A stretch of DNA of 64,000 nt from Sphingomonas sp. S2-65 (lineage in GTDB: Bacteria > Pseudomonadota > Alphaproteobacteria > Sphingomonadales > Sphingomonadaceae): the NCBI RefSeq assembly GCF_021513175.1, contig NZ_CP090953.1:3654501-3718500 (forward strand), read 5' to 3'. Shown piece by piece: positions 16,756 through 26,084 of this stretch. A program made the position numbers and the translations under genes. Position 1 is the stretch's first letter, and the number at the start of each line of letters is the position of its first letter. The notes under the pieces are model-generated. The model was not told where the DNA came from. It did no database searches and was given only the letters and a program-made list of their open reading frames with translations.

Positions 16756-17289
16756 TCAGTAGGCCGACAGGCGAGAGCGGCGCGAGTTGTGGCCGCCATT
16801 TCGGTAGAGGATGTCGGAGACCGCCTCGGACGACACGCCGCCGGCGTTTGTGTCCACCGAAACCAGCACGCCGCCCTGACCGAGATGCGTGCCGTAATAA
16901 TCGGCATCGTCGTGGTCGATGCCGTGTTTGCCCAGCGTTTCGTTCAAGGTGCCTGCCGCGGCCCCGGCAGCGGCGCCGATCGCCATTGCACCGGGAACAG
17001 CCGACGCTGCGATAGCACCTGCAGCGACGAGAGGGCCGACGCCGGGGATCGCCAGCGCCGCGACGGCGAGGCCGGCGCCCAGCGCGCCGCCGCCCAGAAT
17101 ACCGCGCGCGACGCTGCCATGATCCTCGTCGGTGACGGCACCGTCGGCATCCGCCGTGGTGGTGACGCCGCCGCGCTGCGTGACGACCGAGAACGCTTGC
17201 TCGGGCACGCCGGCGTCGCGAAGATCGGCGACGGCGCGCTGCGCTGCTGCCTCGGTATCGAAAATGGCCGAAGCCGTTTGGGTGTTCAT
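16756..17289 (-). CDS. General stress protein-like (glycine/alanine-rich central segment)
   Basis: 177 residues. The N-terminal 45 residues (TASAIFDTEAAAQRAVADLRDAGVPEQAFSVVT) resemble the heat-induced stress protein YflT domain. A long Gly/Ala hydrophobic centre follows (ILGGGALGAGLAVAALAIPGVGPLVAAGAIA.., residues ~63-115), which may be membrane-associated. The C-terminal HLGQGGVLVSVDTNAGGVSSEAVSDILYRNGG is another alpha/beta motif. The ATG at 17289 has AAGGAC upstream. It sits next to a GlsB-like stress gene on the same strand, so the two probably form an envelope-stress operon. Confidence 0.7.
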   Translation of the reverse strand: MNTQTASAIFDTEAAAQRAVADLRDAGVPEQAFSVVTQRGGVTTTADADGAVTDEDHGSVARGILGGGALGAGLAVAALAIPGVGPLVAAGAIAASAVPGAMAIGAAAGAAAGTLNETLGKHGIDHDDADYYGTHLGQGGVLVSVDTNAGGVSSEAVSDILYRNGGHNSRRSRLSAY

Positions 17290-17306
17290 GGTGTTATGTC
17301 CTTTGA

Positions 17307-17576
17307 TCAGCGAACCGAACCGCGGCGAACCAGGTTGATGATGGCGAGCAGCACGACCGCGCCGACCAGCGACACGAGCACCGACTGGATGCTGATCTCG
17401 CCACTGGTGATCGGCGCGCCGCCGATAAGCGGGGTCACGATGAAGCCGGCGAGCAGGGCGCCGACGATACCGACGACGATGTTGAGAAAGATGCCCTGCT
17501 GACCGTCGGTACGCATGATCATGCTGGCGACCCAGCCGATCAGGCCGCCGACAACAAGAAGTAAGATGAGGCCCAT
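17307..17576 (-). CDS. GlsB/YeaQ/YmgE family stress membrane protein
   Basis: 89 residues with three hydrophobic helices (MGLILLLVVGGLIGWVASMIM, GIFLNIVVGIVGALLAGFIVT, VLVSLVGAVVLLAIINLV). The motif LIGWVASMIMRTDGQQGIFLNIVVGIVGA is diagnostic of the transglycosylase-associated/GlsB family of small inner-membrane stress proteins. It is immediately upstream of the YflT-like stress gene with a 17-bp gap. An AACCTAG sequence about 55 bp upstream partly resembles the motif described for the 28-34 kb block, but the match is incomplete. Confidence 0.88.
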   Translation of the reverse strand: MGLILLLVVGGLIGWVASMIMRTDGQQGIFLNIVVGIVGALLAGFIVTPLIGGAPITSGEISIQSVLVSLVGAVVLLAIINLVRRGSVR

Positions 17577-17737
17577 GGCCGTTCCTTCCGCATGGTGGAT
17601 AACAGGGCTCAGAACGGAGGAGTGCCTGGCTAGGTTCAAAAAGGCGGTGCTTCCCGAGGCCGGTAGCTAGTGCGCCAGTACTAGTCGGGGTGGTGCTTGC
17701 CCCGGGAACTCGGGCAGGAGTGCCGGGTTGGACATCG

Positions 17738-19210
17738 ATGCCAGCGACCACCGCCTCTGCGCACCGGCAGCCGAACCTGCGTCACCTGGAACAGCTGATG
17801 GCGCAACTTCTCGACGGCGTGATCCTGCTCGACCCGAGCGGGGTGATCCTGAGCGCTAATGCCGCGGCGCTCGAAATGCATGGCGTTCATCGCCTGGAGG
17901 ATCTGGGTGGGACGGCCGAGGGCTATGCCCGGCGTTTCACGCTGTGGGCGGCCGACCACCGCCGGCTGAAGCAACGGGAGTACCCGCTGTTCAAGGTGCT
18001 GGCCGGCGAGGCTATCCCGGACATGGTGGTCGAAGTGGCGCCCGCGGGCGAGGACCAGGCGCGCTGGGTGCATCAGGCGCGCGATGTCACGATGGACGTG
18101 GACGGCGGCGAGCCGGATTATCTCGCCATCGTGCTCAGCGACGTGTCCGAGCGGCATGATGCGGAAGCGCGGTTCAGCGCGATGTTCCGGGCCAATCCCG
18201 CGCCGGCGATCATCGTGCGGCAACGGGATCTTCGGCTCCTTCAGGCCAATGACGGCTTCCTCGCTTTGACCGGGTTCGAGCCGCAGCAACTTGTCGGCCG
18301 CTCGCTATTCAGCCTCGACCTGCTGGGCGGCCTGCCCGACAGCTCGGCGGTGCGGCAGCAGATGGAGGGCGGCGAGATCATCTCCCAAGCCGAGGCCGAA
18401 CTGCTCGTGGCCGACGGATCGCGGCGGCTGGTGCTGTTCGCCGGCCAGCCGATCGACGTCATGGGCGAGGATGCGCTGCTGCTCACCTTCGCCGACCTTC
18501 AGCCCAGGCGGGAAGCCGAGCAGTCGCTCGTCGCCAGCGAGCGGCATCTGCAGGCGGTGTTCGAGATGGCGCCGGTGGCGATGGCGATCACCCGCGATGT
18601 CGATCACCGCATCACCAGCGTAAACGCCGCTTTTCGCCAGCTCACCGGCCATGAGGGCGATCTCGCGCTGGGCCATACCGCGGACGAGCTGGGGCTGTGG
18701 CAAAGGGCGGAGGAGGGCGCGGCGGTAGAGGGAGAGGTGCGCCGGCACGGCTCGGTTCGGGGCCGCGACGCCAGCCTGGTTTCGCGGTCGCAGGTGCCGG
18801 TGGACTGCATCGTCTCGGCCGAGACGATCCACGTCCATGGCGCGCCTTGCGTACTCTGGGTCTACGAAGATGTGACCGAGCGCCGCAGGAGCGAGGCGGA
18901 GCTCGGCGAAGCGATCGAGGAGGCACTGAAGGACGCGAGTTGGCTCAGCCGCTCCATCCTGGACAGGCTGGCGCGGCTGCGCAGGCCCGCGCCGCATCAC
19001 GCCACGACCGAATTGAGCCCGCGCGAGCGCGAAATCCTCGACCTGATCTGCGACGATCTCGATGACAGCGCCATTGCCGACCGGCTGGCGATCGCGCGCA
19101 ACACGGTGCGGAACCATGTCGCGCGCATCTACGCCAAGATCGGCACGAACAGGCGCAGCGGCGCCGTCGTCTGGGGCCGGGAGCGTGGCATGGGTTCCAA
19201 GCGGGACTGA
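17738..19210 (+). CDS. Triple-PAS sensor with LuxR-type DNA-binding domain
   Basis: A 490-residue cytoplasmic one-component regulator. Three PAS-like domains lie at about residues 15-145 (LLDGVILLDPSGVILSANAAALEMHG), 150-265 (FRANPAPAIIVRQRDLRLLQANDGFLALTGF) and 270-395 (VFEMAPVAMAITRDVDHRITSVNAAFRQLTGHE). The LuxR/NarL helix-turn-helix is at the end (LSPREREILDLICDDLDDSAIADRLAIARNTVRNHVARIYAKIG). There are no membrane segments, so it senses an internal cue, perhaps through PAS cofactors. The ATG at 17738 is chosen; GTG starts at 17690 or 17720 would add up to 16 residues. Confidence 0.85.
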   Translation: MPATTASAHRQPNLRHLEQLMAQLLDGVILLDPSGVILSANAAALEMHGVHRLEDLGGTAEGYARRFTLWAADHRRLKQREYPLFKVLAGEAIPDMVVEVAPAGEDQARWVHQARDVTMDVDGGEPDYLAIVLSDVSERHDAEARFSAMFRANPAPAIIVRQRDLRLLQANDGFLALTGFEPQQLVGRSLFSLDLLGGLPDSSAVRQQMEGGEIISQAEAELLVADGSRRLVLFAGQPIDVMGEDALLLTFADLQPRREAEQSLVASERHLQAVFEMAPVAMAITRDVDHRITSVNAAFRQLTGHEGDLALGHTADELGLWQRAEEGAAVEGEVRRHGSVRGRDASLVSRSQVPVDCIVSAETIHVHGAPCVLWVYEDVTERRRSEAELGEAIEEALKDASWLSRSILDRLARLRRPAPHHATTELSPREREILDLICDDLDDSAIADRLAIARNTVRNHVARIYAKIGTNRRSGAVVWGRERGMGSKRD

Positions 19211-19314
19211 GGGCCAGGCAGCACGCCGACCAGCGCGGTCCCGGTGCCGTGCGGAGGAAAGAAAGCGGATGTTCTTCGTTGCGACCGTGCGTCCAATTTT
19301 TCGCGGGGTTCTGC

Positions 19315-19662
19315 ATGAAGAAGTATCCGGCAAGCGTCGCAGTCATCGGCGTGATCCTCCTTCTTGCGGGGTTGGCGCTTCGCCTGACCAATGGGCCGCC
19401 CGCTGCCGATCCGATAAGCGTCGCGCAGTGTGAGGACCGGGTACGCAGCCAGGGGGCTGCAATGATCGCCCGGTGTCAGGACCGCGCATTTGCTTCCGCG
19501 ATGACCGCGACCGATGCCAACGAAGCGGCGGCGGCGATCAGCCGCGCGAACAACGCTGAAGTCGGCGGCGGCATGCTGGCGATGTTCCTCATCGGCATCG
19601 GGGCCGTGATGGCTGTTCTCGGCGGGATTGCTGCACGTCAGCAGCGCCGCATGGCCCGCTGA
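19315..19662 (+). CDS. Small membrane protein, unknown function
   Basis: 115 residues with a membrane segment at each end (VAVIGVILLLAGLALRL and GGMLAMFLIGIGAVMAVLGGIAA). Between them is a periplasmic loop of about 65 residues with two cysteines (QCEDRVRSQGAAMIARCQDRAF) that could form a disulphide. It is 11 bp from the LprI-like gene, so the two may be co-transcribed. No family was recognised. Confidence 0.6.
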   Translation: MKKYPASVAVIGVILLLAGLALRLTNGPPAADPISVAQCEDRVRSQGAAMIARCQDRAFASAMTATDANEAAAAISRANNAEVGGGMLAMFLIGIGAVMAVLGGIAARQQRRMAR

Positions 19663-19673
19663 GCGACGGCAAC

Positions 19674-20090
19674 TTGTTCGCTTCGCTCCTTCCCGCGATA
19701 CTATTCTCCGCGGCCAGCTTCGCAGGGCAGCAAGCAGATCCCACGGAAATGGCGCTCAACCTTTGCCTCGACAATCCCGCGAACGGATCAACCTCGGCGC
19801 AGACGCGCTGTGAGGTCCAGGCTGAGAGTGCCTATGATCGGCGGATGAACGCGGCCTATGGAGCATTGCTCCGCACCCTGCCACGTCGGGCCGCGGGCGA
19901 GTTGAGGAATGCGCAGCGCACTTGGCTCGCCTTTCGTGACGCGCAGCGCATGGCGGACGCGGCCCTGTTCGCCACCAGGCAGGGAACGATGTACGTTCCG
20001 ATGCAGGGCGGCTCCGCTACACGTGTCGTGCGAGACCGGGCACTGCAGTTGGAAGCCAGTCTGCGCATCCTACAGATCGAGGCGCAGTGA
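19674..20090 (+). CDS. LprI-like/DUF1311 secreted protein
   Basis: 138 residues starting at a TTG that yields a signal peptide (MFASLLPAILFSAASFAG). The core reads CLDNPANGSTSAQTRCEVQAESAYDRRMNAAYGALLRTLPRRAAGELRNAQRTWLAFRDAQ, the DUF1311/LprI pattern with the DRRMN..L..RAWxxFRD signature and two cysteines. Members are periplasmic and some inhibit lysozyme. An in-frame ATG start would lose the export signal, which argues for TTG. Confidence 0.78.
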   Translation: MFASLLPAILFSAASFAGQQADPTEMALNLCLDNPANGSTSAQTRCEVQAESAYDRRMNAAYGALLRTLPRRAAGELRNAQRTWLAFRDAQRMADAALFATRQGTMYVPMQGGSATRVVRDRALQLEASLRILQIEAQ

Positions 20091-20106
20091 CATCGCCATG
20101 AGCCCC

Positions 20107-20736
20107 TCATCGATCGTTGGCTTGTACGGTAGCTGCTTCTGACTGAAGCGCGAGAAACACGGCATCTGCAAATGTTCGCGCCTCCAATTTGTCCATGATC
20201 TTCGCCCGGTAGATTTCCACTGTCCGGGGGCTGATCTCAAGACGGAGAGCGATGTCCTTGTTTCGCAATCCATCCATGAGACCGTGCAGCACCTGCTTTT
20301 CACGGGGGCTGAGCTTCTCCATCTTCGCGGACGCCTCCGCGGCTCGATCGGCCTTCGCGCGATCGACATGCAGTTTCTGCCAGGCCGCGGCGATCGAGCC
20401 CAGAAGCAGCTCCGGATCCACGGGCTTTTCCAGGAAGTCGACGGCACCCTCTTTCATGGCTTCAACCGCTATCGGCGTGCTTCCGTGCCGCGTCAGGAAG
20501 ATGACGCTGAAGCGTAGTTTGCCGCGGCGGATCGTGCGGAGGACATCGAGCCCGTCGAACTGCGGCAGGCGGATGTCGAGGATGACCAACCCAGGAGGGA
20601 GATGGTCGGCAGCTGCCAGGAAGGAGCGCCCGTCTTCGAAGCACTCCACCGCTGTCGCCTCGGTCTCCTCAAGGATGAGGTTTCGCAGCCAGTTGCGCAT
20701 GTCGGTATCATCGTCGACCACATAGATGTGCTTCAT
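20107..20736 (-). CDS. FixJ family response regulator
   Basis: A 209-residue regulator: receiver domain (residues 1-120, acid pocket DDD8-10, phosphoacceptor Asp54 in VILDIRLPQFDG, switch lysine in FLEKPVD), linker helix, then a LuxR-type helix-turn-helix (LSPREKQVLHGLMDGLRNKDIALRLEISPRTVEIYRAKIMDKL). All phosphorylation residues are present. No kinase gene adjoins it; a FixL-like kinase is encoded about 10 kb away at 30.2-31.8 kb. An ATAC-N4-GTTT motif lies 194 bp upstream of its start. Confidence 0.92.
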   Translation of the reverse strand: MKHIYVVDDDTDMRNWLRNLILEETEATAVECFEDGRSFLAAADHLPPGLVILDIRLPQFDGLDVLRTIRRGKLRFSVIFLTRHGSTPIAVEAMKEGAVDFLEKPVDPELLLGSIAAAWQKLHVDRAKADRAAEASAKMEKLSPREKQVLHGLMDGLRNKDIALRLEISPRTVEIYRAKIMDKLEARTFADAVFLALQSEAATVQANDR

Positions 20737-21091
20737 CGTCTTTCTCCCTCGCGCCGAGAAGGAGTTTGTCAGGATCGGCTGCGGCCACCGGGCCGCGCTT
20801 TGCGCCCGGCAAGTGGCACAGTATCGATCAAGAAACGTCCAGCACTCGACAATGCGCGGATGCTGCTCGCTAGCGGCATCCTGATTTCGCGTCGGAGGCG
20901 ATCTAAGAAGAGGGTCGCGCTGTTCTAATAATACCTAGGTTTGAGGGTGAGCGAGGCGGGAAGGGGAGTGGCCGGCTTGACGTGGATTGCGCGCCGCGGC
21001 CGGGGCTCCGGCGCTGCGGCTCTTCTGCGGCGGCTTGCCGACATACCTTGATATAGTTGGCGCTCTGATCGGCGCGAGCTAGCCATGTCGA
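20737..21091. other. Intergenic region between divergent fixJ-like and cytochrome genes
   Basis: About 355 bp with no supportable gene. It holds the ATACCTAGGTTT motif at 20931-20942, roughly midway between the two divergent starts, so it could serve either gene. Confidence 0.6.
20931..20942 (+). promoter_or_regulatory. ATAC-N4-GTTT motif, copy 1
   Basis: ATACCTAGGTTT. Read on the minus strand it is AAACCTAGGTAT, directed toward the FixJ-type gene (194 bp upstream of its ATG). It is the most palindromic of the six copies found in this window, with a central ACCTAGGT. Confidence 0.45.
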
Positions 21092-22393
21092 ATGATCGTT
21101 CGCACCTTCCTCGCGGCCGCAAGGCGGACATTTTGGCGCTGGGGCCCCTTATTGCTCGCGACGGCGCTCTTTGCGCTCGCAGCGACGTGGCGGCCGTCGA
21201 TCGCACCGATCGCGCCGCCCCCGCCGCAATCCTTCGCGGCGAGCCAAGTCGCGCGCGGGGCGGTGCTGGCGAAGCTAGGGGATTGCGCCGTCTGCCACAC
21301 CGCGGCGGGCGGGCGCCCGCTTGTCGGCGGAAGGCCGCTGCCCACGCCGTTCGGGACCTTGTATGCCAACAACATCACGCCCGATCCCGAGACCGGTATA
21401 GGGCGCTGGTCGCTCGCGGCCTTCACGCGCGCCATGCGCGATGGCGTACGGCGCGATGGCGCCCACCTCTATCCGGCCCTGCCATATGAGCATTTCACGC
21501 ATGTCACCGACGCCGACCTGGCGGCGATCTATGCGTTTCTGATGACGCGCCGGCCGGTGCGCGCGGTCACGCCGTCCAATCGTCTGATTTTCCCGCTGGG
21601 CTTTCGGCCGCTGCTCGCGGGTTGGAAGCTGCTGTTCCTGCACAAGGGGCCGATCGCCGCCGATCCGGGCCAGTCGGCCGAGTGGAATCGCGGCGCGTAC
21701 CTCGCCGAAGGGCTGGGCCACTGCGCCGCTTGCCATTCGCCCCGCAACCTGGCGGGCGGTGAGGAGCGAAGCAGCGCCTATGCGGGGGGAGTGGCCGAGG
21801 GATGGCGCGCCCCGCCGCTGGATCGCAGCAACCCGGCCGCGCGGCGGTGGACCGCGGATGCGCTTTTCACTTTCCTGCGCACCGGCGTTTCGCCCGATCA
21901 CTCCGCCGCGGCAGGGCCGATGGGCGCGGTGGTCGAGAGCCTGTCGACGGTGCCTGAAGCCGATGTCCGCGCACTCGCCAATTACTTCGCCAGCAAAATG
22001 GGCGGCGGCGCCGGCCATGGCCCAGGCAGCCTGATCGATCGCGCCGATCTGGCGTCGCGCCGCGAACCCGAGGGTGCGACTTTGTTTGCGGGGGCTTGCG
22101 CGGGATGCCACGGATCTGGCGCGGCGATGGCCGTGCAGGGCAGGCCGCCCCTGGCGCTGTCGAGCGATCTGGGTGACAGCGATCCGACCAGCGCGATCCA
22201 GGCCGTGCTGCAAGGGATCGAACCTCCGGTCGCGGGGCGCGGCCCCAAGATGCCACCCTTCGCCACCAGCCTGACCGACGCCCAAGTGGCCGCGGTGCTC
22301 GCTTATGCCCGCGCGCGATACACCGCGAATCCCGCTTGGCCGAAGCTCGCCAAGGCCGTGCGCAACGCTCGCCAGCAGGGGACACAGCCATGA
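21092..22393 (+). CDS. Membrane-anchored triheme cytochrome c of a periplasmic dehydrogenase
   Basis: 433 residues with one N-terminal membrane segment (WGPLLLATALFALAATW) and three c-type heme sites: CAVCH, CAACH and CAGCH. Each lies in a cytochrome-c fold and the three domains lie in tandem. This matches the cytochrome subunits of membrane alcohol/aldehyde dehydrogenases and of nicotinate-dehydrogenase-type enzymes, which pass electrons to the respiratory chain. Its stop overlaps the next ATG (ATGA), so it is translationally coupled to the 2Fe-2S subunit. Confidence 0.9.
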   Translation: MIVRTFLAAARRTFWRWGPLLLATALFALAATWRPSIAPIAPPPPQSFAASQVARGAVLAKLGDCAVCHTAAGGRPLVGGRPLPTPFGTLYANNITPDPETGIGRWSLAAFTRAMRDGVRRDGAHLYPALPYEHFTHVTDADLAAIYAFLMTRRPVRAVTPSNRLIFPLGFRPLLAGWKLLFLHKGPIAADPGQSAEWNRGAYLAEGLGHCAACHSPRNLAGGEERSSAYAGGVAEGWRAPPLDRSNPAARRWTADALFTFLRTGVSPDHSAAAGPMGAVVESLSTVPEADVRALANYFASKMGGGAGHGPGSLIDRADLASRREPEGATLFAGACAGCHGSGAAMAVQGRPPLALSSDLGDSDPTSAIQAVLQGIEPPVAGRGPKMPPFATSLTDAQVAAVLAYARARYTANPAWPKLAKAVRNARQQGTQP

Positions 22394-22851
22394 CCGTCAC
22401 GCTCACCGTAAACGGGACGTCGCACCGCGTAGACGTCGATCCCGCCACGCCACTGCTCTACGTGCTTCGCGAGGAGCTTGGACTGAACGGCGCCAAATAT
22501 GGCTGCGGCCTGGGGCAATGCGGCGCCTGCACGGTGCAGATCGACGGCCAGGCGGCATTCTCGTGCGTCACGCCCCTCGCCGCGTTGGAAGGACGATCGG
22601 TTCGCACCGTCGAGGGGCTGGGCACTGCCGAGGAGATGAGCCCGCTTCAGCGTGCCTTTGAAGACGAACAGGCGGCCCAGTGCGGCTATTGTATCGCCGG
22701 GATGATCATGCGCGCACAGGCCCTGCTCGACGTGAATTCAACACCTAGCGAGGCGGAGATCCGGACGCACATGCAGCCGAACCTGTGCCGCTGCGGCACG
22801 CACATGCGCATCCTGCGTGCGATCCGCCGCGCATCGGGGACGTCGGCATGA
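22390..22851 (+). CDS. 2Fe-2S subunit of xanthine-oxidase-family dehydrogenase (IorA-like)
   Basis: 153 residues. A plant-type ferredoxin domain carries Cys39, Cys44, Cys47 and Cys59 (YGCGLGQCGACTVQIDG..SC). An all-helical second 2Fe-2S domain has QCGYCIAGM and NLCRCGTHMRI. This is the small subunit of two-subunit molybdenum hydroxylases such as isoquinoline 1-oxidoreductase. Both ends overlap neighbouring genes by 4 bp (ATGA), so the three-gene operon is tightly coupled. Confidence 0.93.
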   Translation: MTVTLTVNGTSHRVDVDPATPLLYVLREELGLNGAKYGCGLGQCGACTVQIDGQAAFSCVTPLAALEGRSVRTVEGLGTAEEMSPLQRAFEDEQAAQCGYCIAGMIMRAQALLDVNSTPSEAEIRTHMQPNLCRCGTHMRILRAIRRASGTSA

Positions 22852-25091
22852 ACGCGAAGCTGCACCGGCGCGAACTCCTGGCAGCCGGCGGCCTGCTGGT
22901 GGCGTTTAGTCTTGGCGGTCGGGCCGTCGCGCAATTGGCTGGCGGCGGCGAAGGGGGCGGGGCGCCGAAGGTCAAGCGGCCCGATCTTCCCGGCAGCTTG
23001 AAGAACACCCCCGCGCTCGACGCGTGGATCCGGATCGCGCCAGATGGAACCGCGACCATATTCTCGGGCAAGGCGGAATTGGGCCAGGGCATCCGCACCG
23101 CACTGCTTCAGGTGGCCGCGGAGGAGCTCGATCTGCCGGCTGGCGCGATCACCCTGATCACGGCCGATACCGCGCGCACACCCGACGAAGGTCTGACCGC
23201 CGGCAGCCATTCGATGCAGGACGGCGGCACGGCGATCGCCAGTGCCGCCGCCAATGTCCGTATGCTGTTGACCCGGGCGGCGGCAAGCGAGTGGAAGGTG
23301 GCGACCGATACGCTCAGCACCACCGGCGACGGCCACGTCGTAGCGCCCGACGGCCGGCGGCTTGGCTATGGACCACTTGCCGCGGCATTGTCGCTGCATG
23401 TCGAGGCGGTGGCGGATGCCCCCAGGCGTAACCCGGCTGAGTATCGGACGCTGGGTCGCTCCCTGCCGCGGGTCGACATCCCCGCGAAGCTGACCGGTGG
23501 CGCGGCGTATCTCCAGGACTTGCGGCTGCCTGGCATGCTCCACGCCCGCGTGGTGCGCGGGCCGAGCTACGGAACCCGGCTGGCCGCGCCGCAGCTTGCC
23601 GCCGCGGCGAAGATGCCGGGCGTGGTCAAGGTGGTACGCGATGGCGCCTTCGTCGCGGTCGTCGCGCAGAAAGAGTGGCAGGCGATCGAAGCGATGCGGG
23701 TCGCGCAGGCCAGCGACTATCTGCGCACCCGCCCGCCGCTTCCTGTCGCCGATGGGGTGCACCATCTTCAAGCACTACCCAGCCGCGAGATCATCGTGCT
23801 CGACACGCATGACGGAGATCGCCCCGCCACGCACACCGTACGGGCGCAGTACAGCCGGCCCTGGTACAGCCATGGTTCGATCGGTCCCTCGTGCGCGGTT
23901 GCCCTGTTTCGCGACGGCACGCTGACTCTCTGGTCGCACAGCCAGGGCGTGTTCGACATGCAGCGCGCCACCGCAGAACTCGTCGGGCTCCCGCCTGAAA
24001 AGGTGCGCGTGATCCATACGGCCTCGGCAGGCTGCTACGGCCAGAATGGTGCCGACGACGTCACCGCCGAAGCCGCGTCGATCGCGATGGCGATGCCGGG
24101 ACGGCCGATCCGGTTGCAATGGATGCGTGAGCAGGAATTCGGCTGGGAGCCGCTTGGCTGTGCGATGGTGACGGAAGTCGAGGCGTCGATCGGCCCCGAC
24201 AAACGCATTTCGAGTTGGGACTATGGGGTGTGGAGCAATTCCCACAACAACCGTCCGGTCAAGGCAGGCGGCTATGCCGTCGCCCAGGAGGTCGCTCGCG
24301 GCTTTCCGATGCAGGAAGCCAAGCCGATCCCGATGCCCGAAGGGGACGGCGACCGGAACGCCAATCCCCTGTACGACTTCCCCAACATGAACGTGCGCTA
24401 TCACTTCGTGCCGGAGATGCCGCTGCGCGTTTCGGCACTGCGATCACTCGGCGCGCACCTCAACATCTTCAGCCTGGAATCGATGCTCGACGAATTGGCA
24501 CTGGCGGGCGGGGTCGATCCATTGGCGTTCCGCCTGGCGCATATGTGCGACGCGCGTGCGCGAGACGTGATGCTGGCCGCCGCACGGCGCTTCGGATGGG
24601 AGCGGCGCCCGAACGGAGACGGCCGGCGTGGGTGCGGGATGGCCTTTGCGCGCTACAAGAACCAGGGCGCGTTTTGCGCGATCGCGATGGAGATCGAAGT
24701 CGAGCGCGAAACCGGTGAGATCACGATCCACCGCGTCGCCGCCGCGGTCGATGCTGGCCAGCCGGCCAATCCCGATGGCATTCGCAACCAGGTCGAGGGC
24801 GGGATCCTTCAGTCGCTCAGTTGGGCGATCCATGAGGAAATGACCTTCGACGAGAGCAAGCGCACCGGCTTCGACTGGGGCAGCTATCCCATTCTTCGCT
24901 TCGACCAAGCGCCGGGATCGATCGAGATCGAAGTGATGGACCGGCCGGGCATGCCGTTTCTCGGCGCCGGCGAGACAGCGCAGGGCCCGACCTCAGCCGC
25001 GCTCGCCAATGCCATCGCGGATGCCACGGGCGTTCGCCTGCGCGCCATGCCGCTCACGCCTGTTCGACTGAAGGCGGCGATCGGCGTCTAA
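22848..25091 (+). CDS. Molybdopterin-binding subunit of xanthine-oxidase-family dehydrogenase (IorB-like), Tat-exported
   Basis: 747 residues. The N-terminus has a twin-arginine-type signal (KLHRRELLAAGGLLVAFSLGG), pointing to the periplasm. Molybdopterin-binding motifs include GKAELGQGIRTALLQVAAEEL, GSHSMQDGG and CYGQNGADDVTAEAA, and the catalytic glutamate region is FLGAGETAQGPTSAALANAIADATG. It oxidises an aldehyde or N-heterocycle and hands electrons through the 2Fe-2S subunit to the triheme cytochrome. No xdhC-type maturation gene is nearby. The substrate is unknown; see the flavin monooxygenase at 27.3 kb. Confidence 0.92.
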   Translation: MNAKLHRRELLAAGGLLVAFSLGGRAVAQLAGGGEGGGAPKVKRPDLPGSLKNTPALDAWIRIAPDGTATIFSGKAELGQGIRTALLQVAAEELDLPAGAITLITADTARTPDEGLTAGSHSMQDGGTAIASAAANVRMLLTRAAASEWKVATDTLSTTGDGHVVAPDGRRLGYGPLAAALSLHVEAVADAPRRNPAEYRTLGRSLPRVDIPAKLTGGAAYLQDLRLPGMLHARVVRGPSYGTRLAAPQLAAAAKMPGVVKVVRDGAFVAVVAQKEWQAIEAMRVAQASDYLRTRPPLPVADGVHHLQALPSREIIVLDTHDGDRPATHTVRAQYSRPWYSHGSIGPSCAVALFRDGTLTLWSHSQGVFDMQRATAELVGLPPEKVRVIHTASAGCYGQNGADDVTAEAASIAMAMPGRPIRLQWMREQEFGWEPLGCAMVTEVEASIGPDKRISSWDYGVWSNSHNNRPVKAGGYAVAQEVARGFPMQEAKPIPMPEGDGDRNANPLYDFPNMNVRYHFVPEMPLRVSALRSLGAHLNIFSLESMLDELALAGGVDPLAFRLAHMCDARARDVMLAAARRFGWERRPNGDGRRGCGMAFARYKNQGAFCAIAMEIEVERETGEITIHRVAAAVDAGQPANPDGIRNQVEGGILQSLSWAIHEEMTFDESKRTGFDWGSYPILRFDQAPGSIEIEVMDRPGMPFLGAGETAQGPTSAALANAIADATGVRLRAMPLTPVRLKAAIGV

Positions 25092-25984
25092 GGCTCCGGC
25101 GCGGGTGCCGCTGCCAGGTGCGCGGCGAACGCATCCAGGAACAGGCGGGTCCGGCGGGGAAGAAAGCGCCGCGTCGGCAGCACGGCCCAAATGCCCTGGT
25201 CGGGAACAGCCGCGTCGACAAGGCCGATCGGCGCGAGCCGTCCGGCATCGACGTCGTCGCGCACGTTCCATTCGGACAGAAGCACGATCCCCAGTCCGTC
25301 GAGGCTTGCCTGGTGCAATGCGTCGACGCTGTCGGCGACGAAACGGCCGCCGACCGCCTGGCGAACCGCGCGGCCATGGCGCTCGAACGCCCAGTGAGTC
25401 GATCCCGGGACGGTAAGACAGGCATGACGCCGCAGGTCGTCCAGCGTCGTCGGGCTGCCATGTTCGGCAAGGTAGCCGGGCGATGCGTAGAGGCTGCGCG
25501 GGTTGTCCGCGAGCCTGCGGGCGACAAGCCCGTTGTCGCGCAATTCGCCGAATCGCAGCGCCACATCCACCCCCTGTGCGGCGACGTCGACCAATGCGTC
25601 GCTCAGCCGCAACTCGGCCCGCAACCGTGGATGTGCCCGGAGGAACCCGGCCAGCATCGGCGTCACCACCTTGCGGCCGAACGGCACCGAGGCTGCGATG
25701 CGGAGCACGCCCGAGACATCGGCCGCCCCCGGCGCAGCGGCAGCACGGCCCTCCTCGGCATGGTCTAGCATCGCCTCGGCATGCGGCAGGAATGCCTCGC
25801 CCTCCGGGGTGAGCGACAGCGATCGGGTGGTGCGATGCACCAGCCGCACGCCAAGCTCTGCCTCGAGAGCGGCGAGCCTGCGCGAAGCCGCGACCGGTGT
25901 GAGGCCCAGCCGGCGACCGGCCGCCGACAGGCTGCCTTGTTGCACGGCTTCGACGAGTACGGCGAGGTCGGCCAGGTCGATCAT
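25088..25984 (-). CDS. LysR family transcriptional regulator
   Basis: 298 residues. The N-terminal winged HTH is DLAVLVEAVQQGSLSAAGRRLGLTPVAASRRLAALEAELGVRLVHRTTRSLSLTPEG. The effector domain follows, with LRIAASVPFGRKVVTPMLAGFL. It is convergent with the dehydrogenase operon, sharing overlapping stop codons (CTAA at 25088-25091). It is divergent from the MFS gene, which it may regulate. Confidence 0.92.
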   Translation of the reverse strand: MIDLADLAVLVEAVQQGSLSAAGRRLGLTPVAASRRLAALEAELGVRLVHRTTRSLSLTPEGEAFLPHAEAMLDHAEEGRAAAAPGAADVSGVLRIAASVPFGRKVVTPMLAGFLRAHPRLRAELRLSDALVDVAAQGVDVALRFGELRDNGLVARRLADNPRSLYASPGYLAEHGSPTTLDDLRRHACLTVPGSTHWAFERHGRAVRQAVGGRFVADSVDALHQASLDGLGIVLLSEWNVRDDVDAGRLAPIGLVDAAVPDQGIWAVLPTRRFLPRRTRLFLDAFAAHLAAAPAPEP

Positions 25985-26084
25985 ATCTTTGGATGATAAG
26001 CCGGCCTTGCGAAAAGCGCTACTTATGCTGTGAGGCGATCAGGCCCAGATGACAGCCGAAGCGCCGCTGAAGCAGGAGGTTTGC

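Noticed and set aside
17625..17640. Seventh copy of the ATAC-N4-GTTT motif upstream of the GlsB-like gene
   Set aside because: Only the AACCTAG half matches; the ATAC half is missing, so it was not counted.
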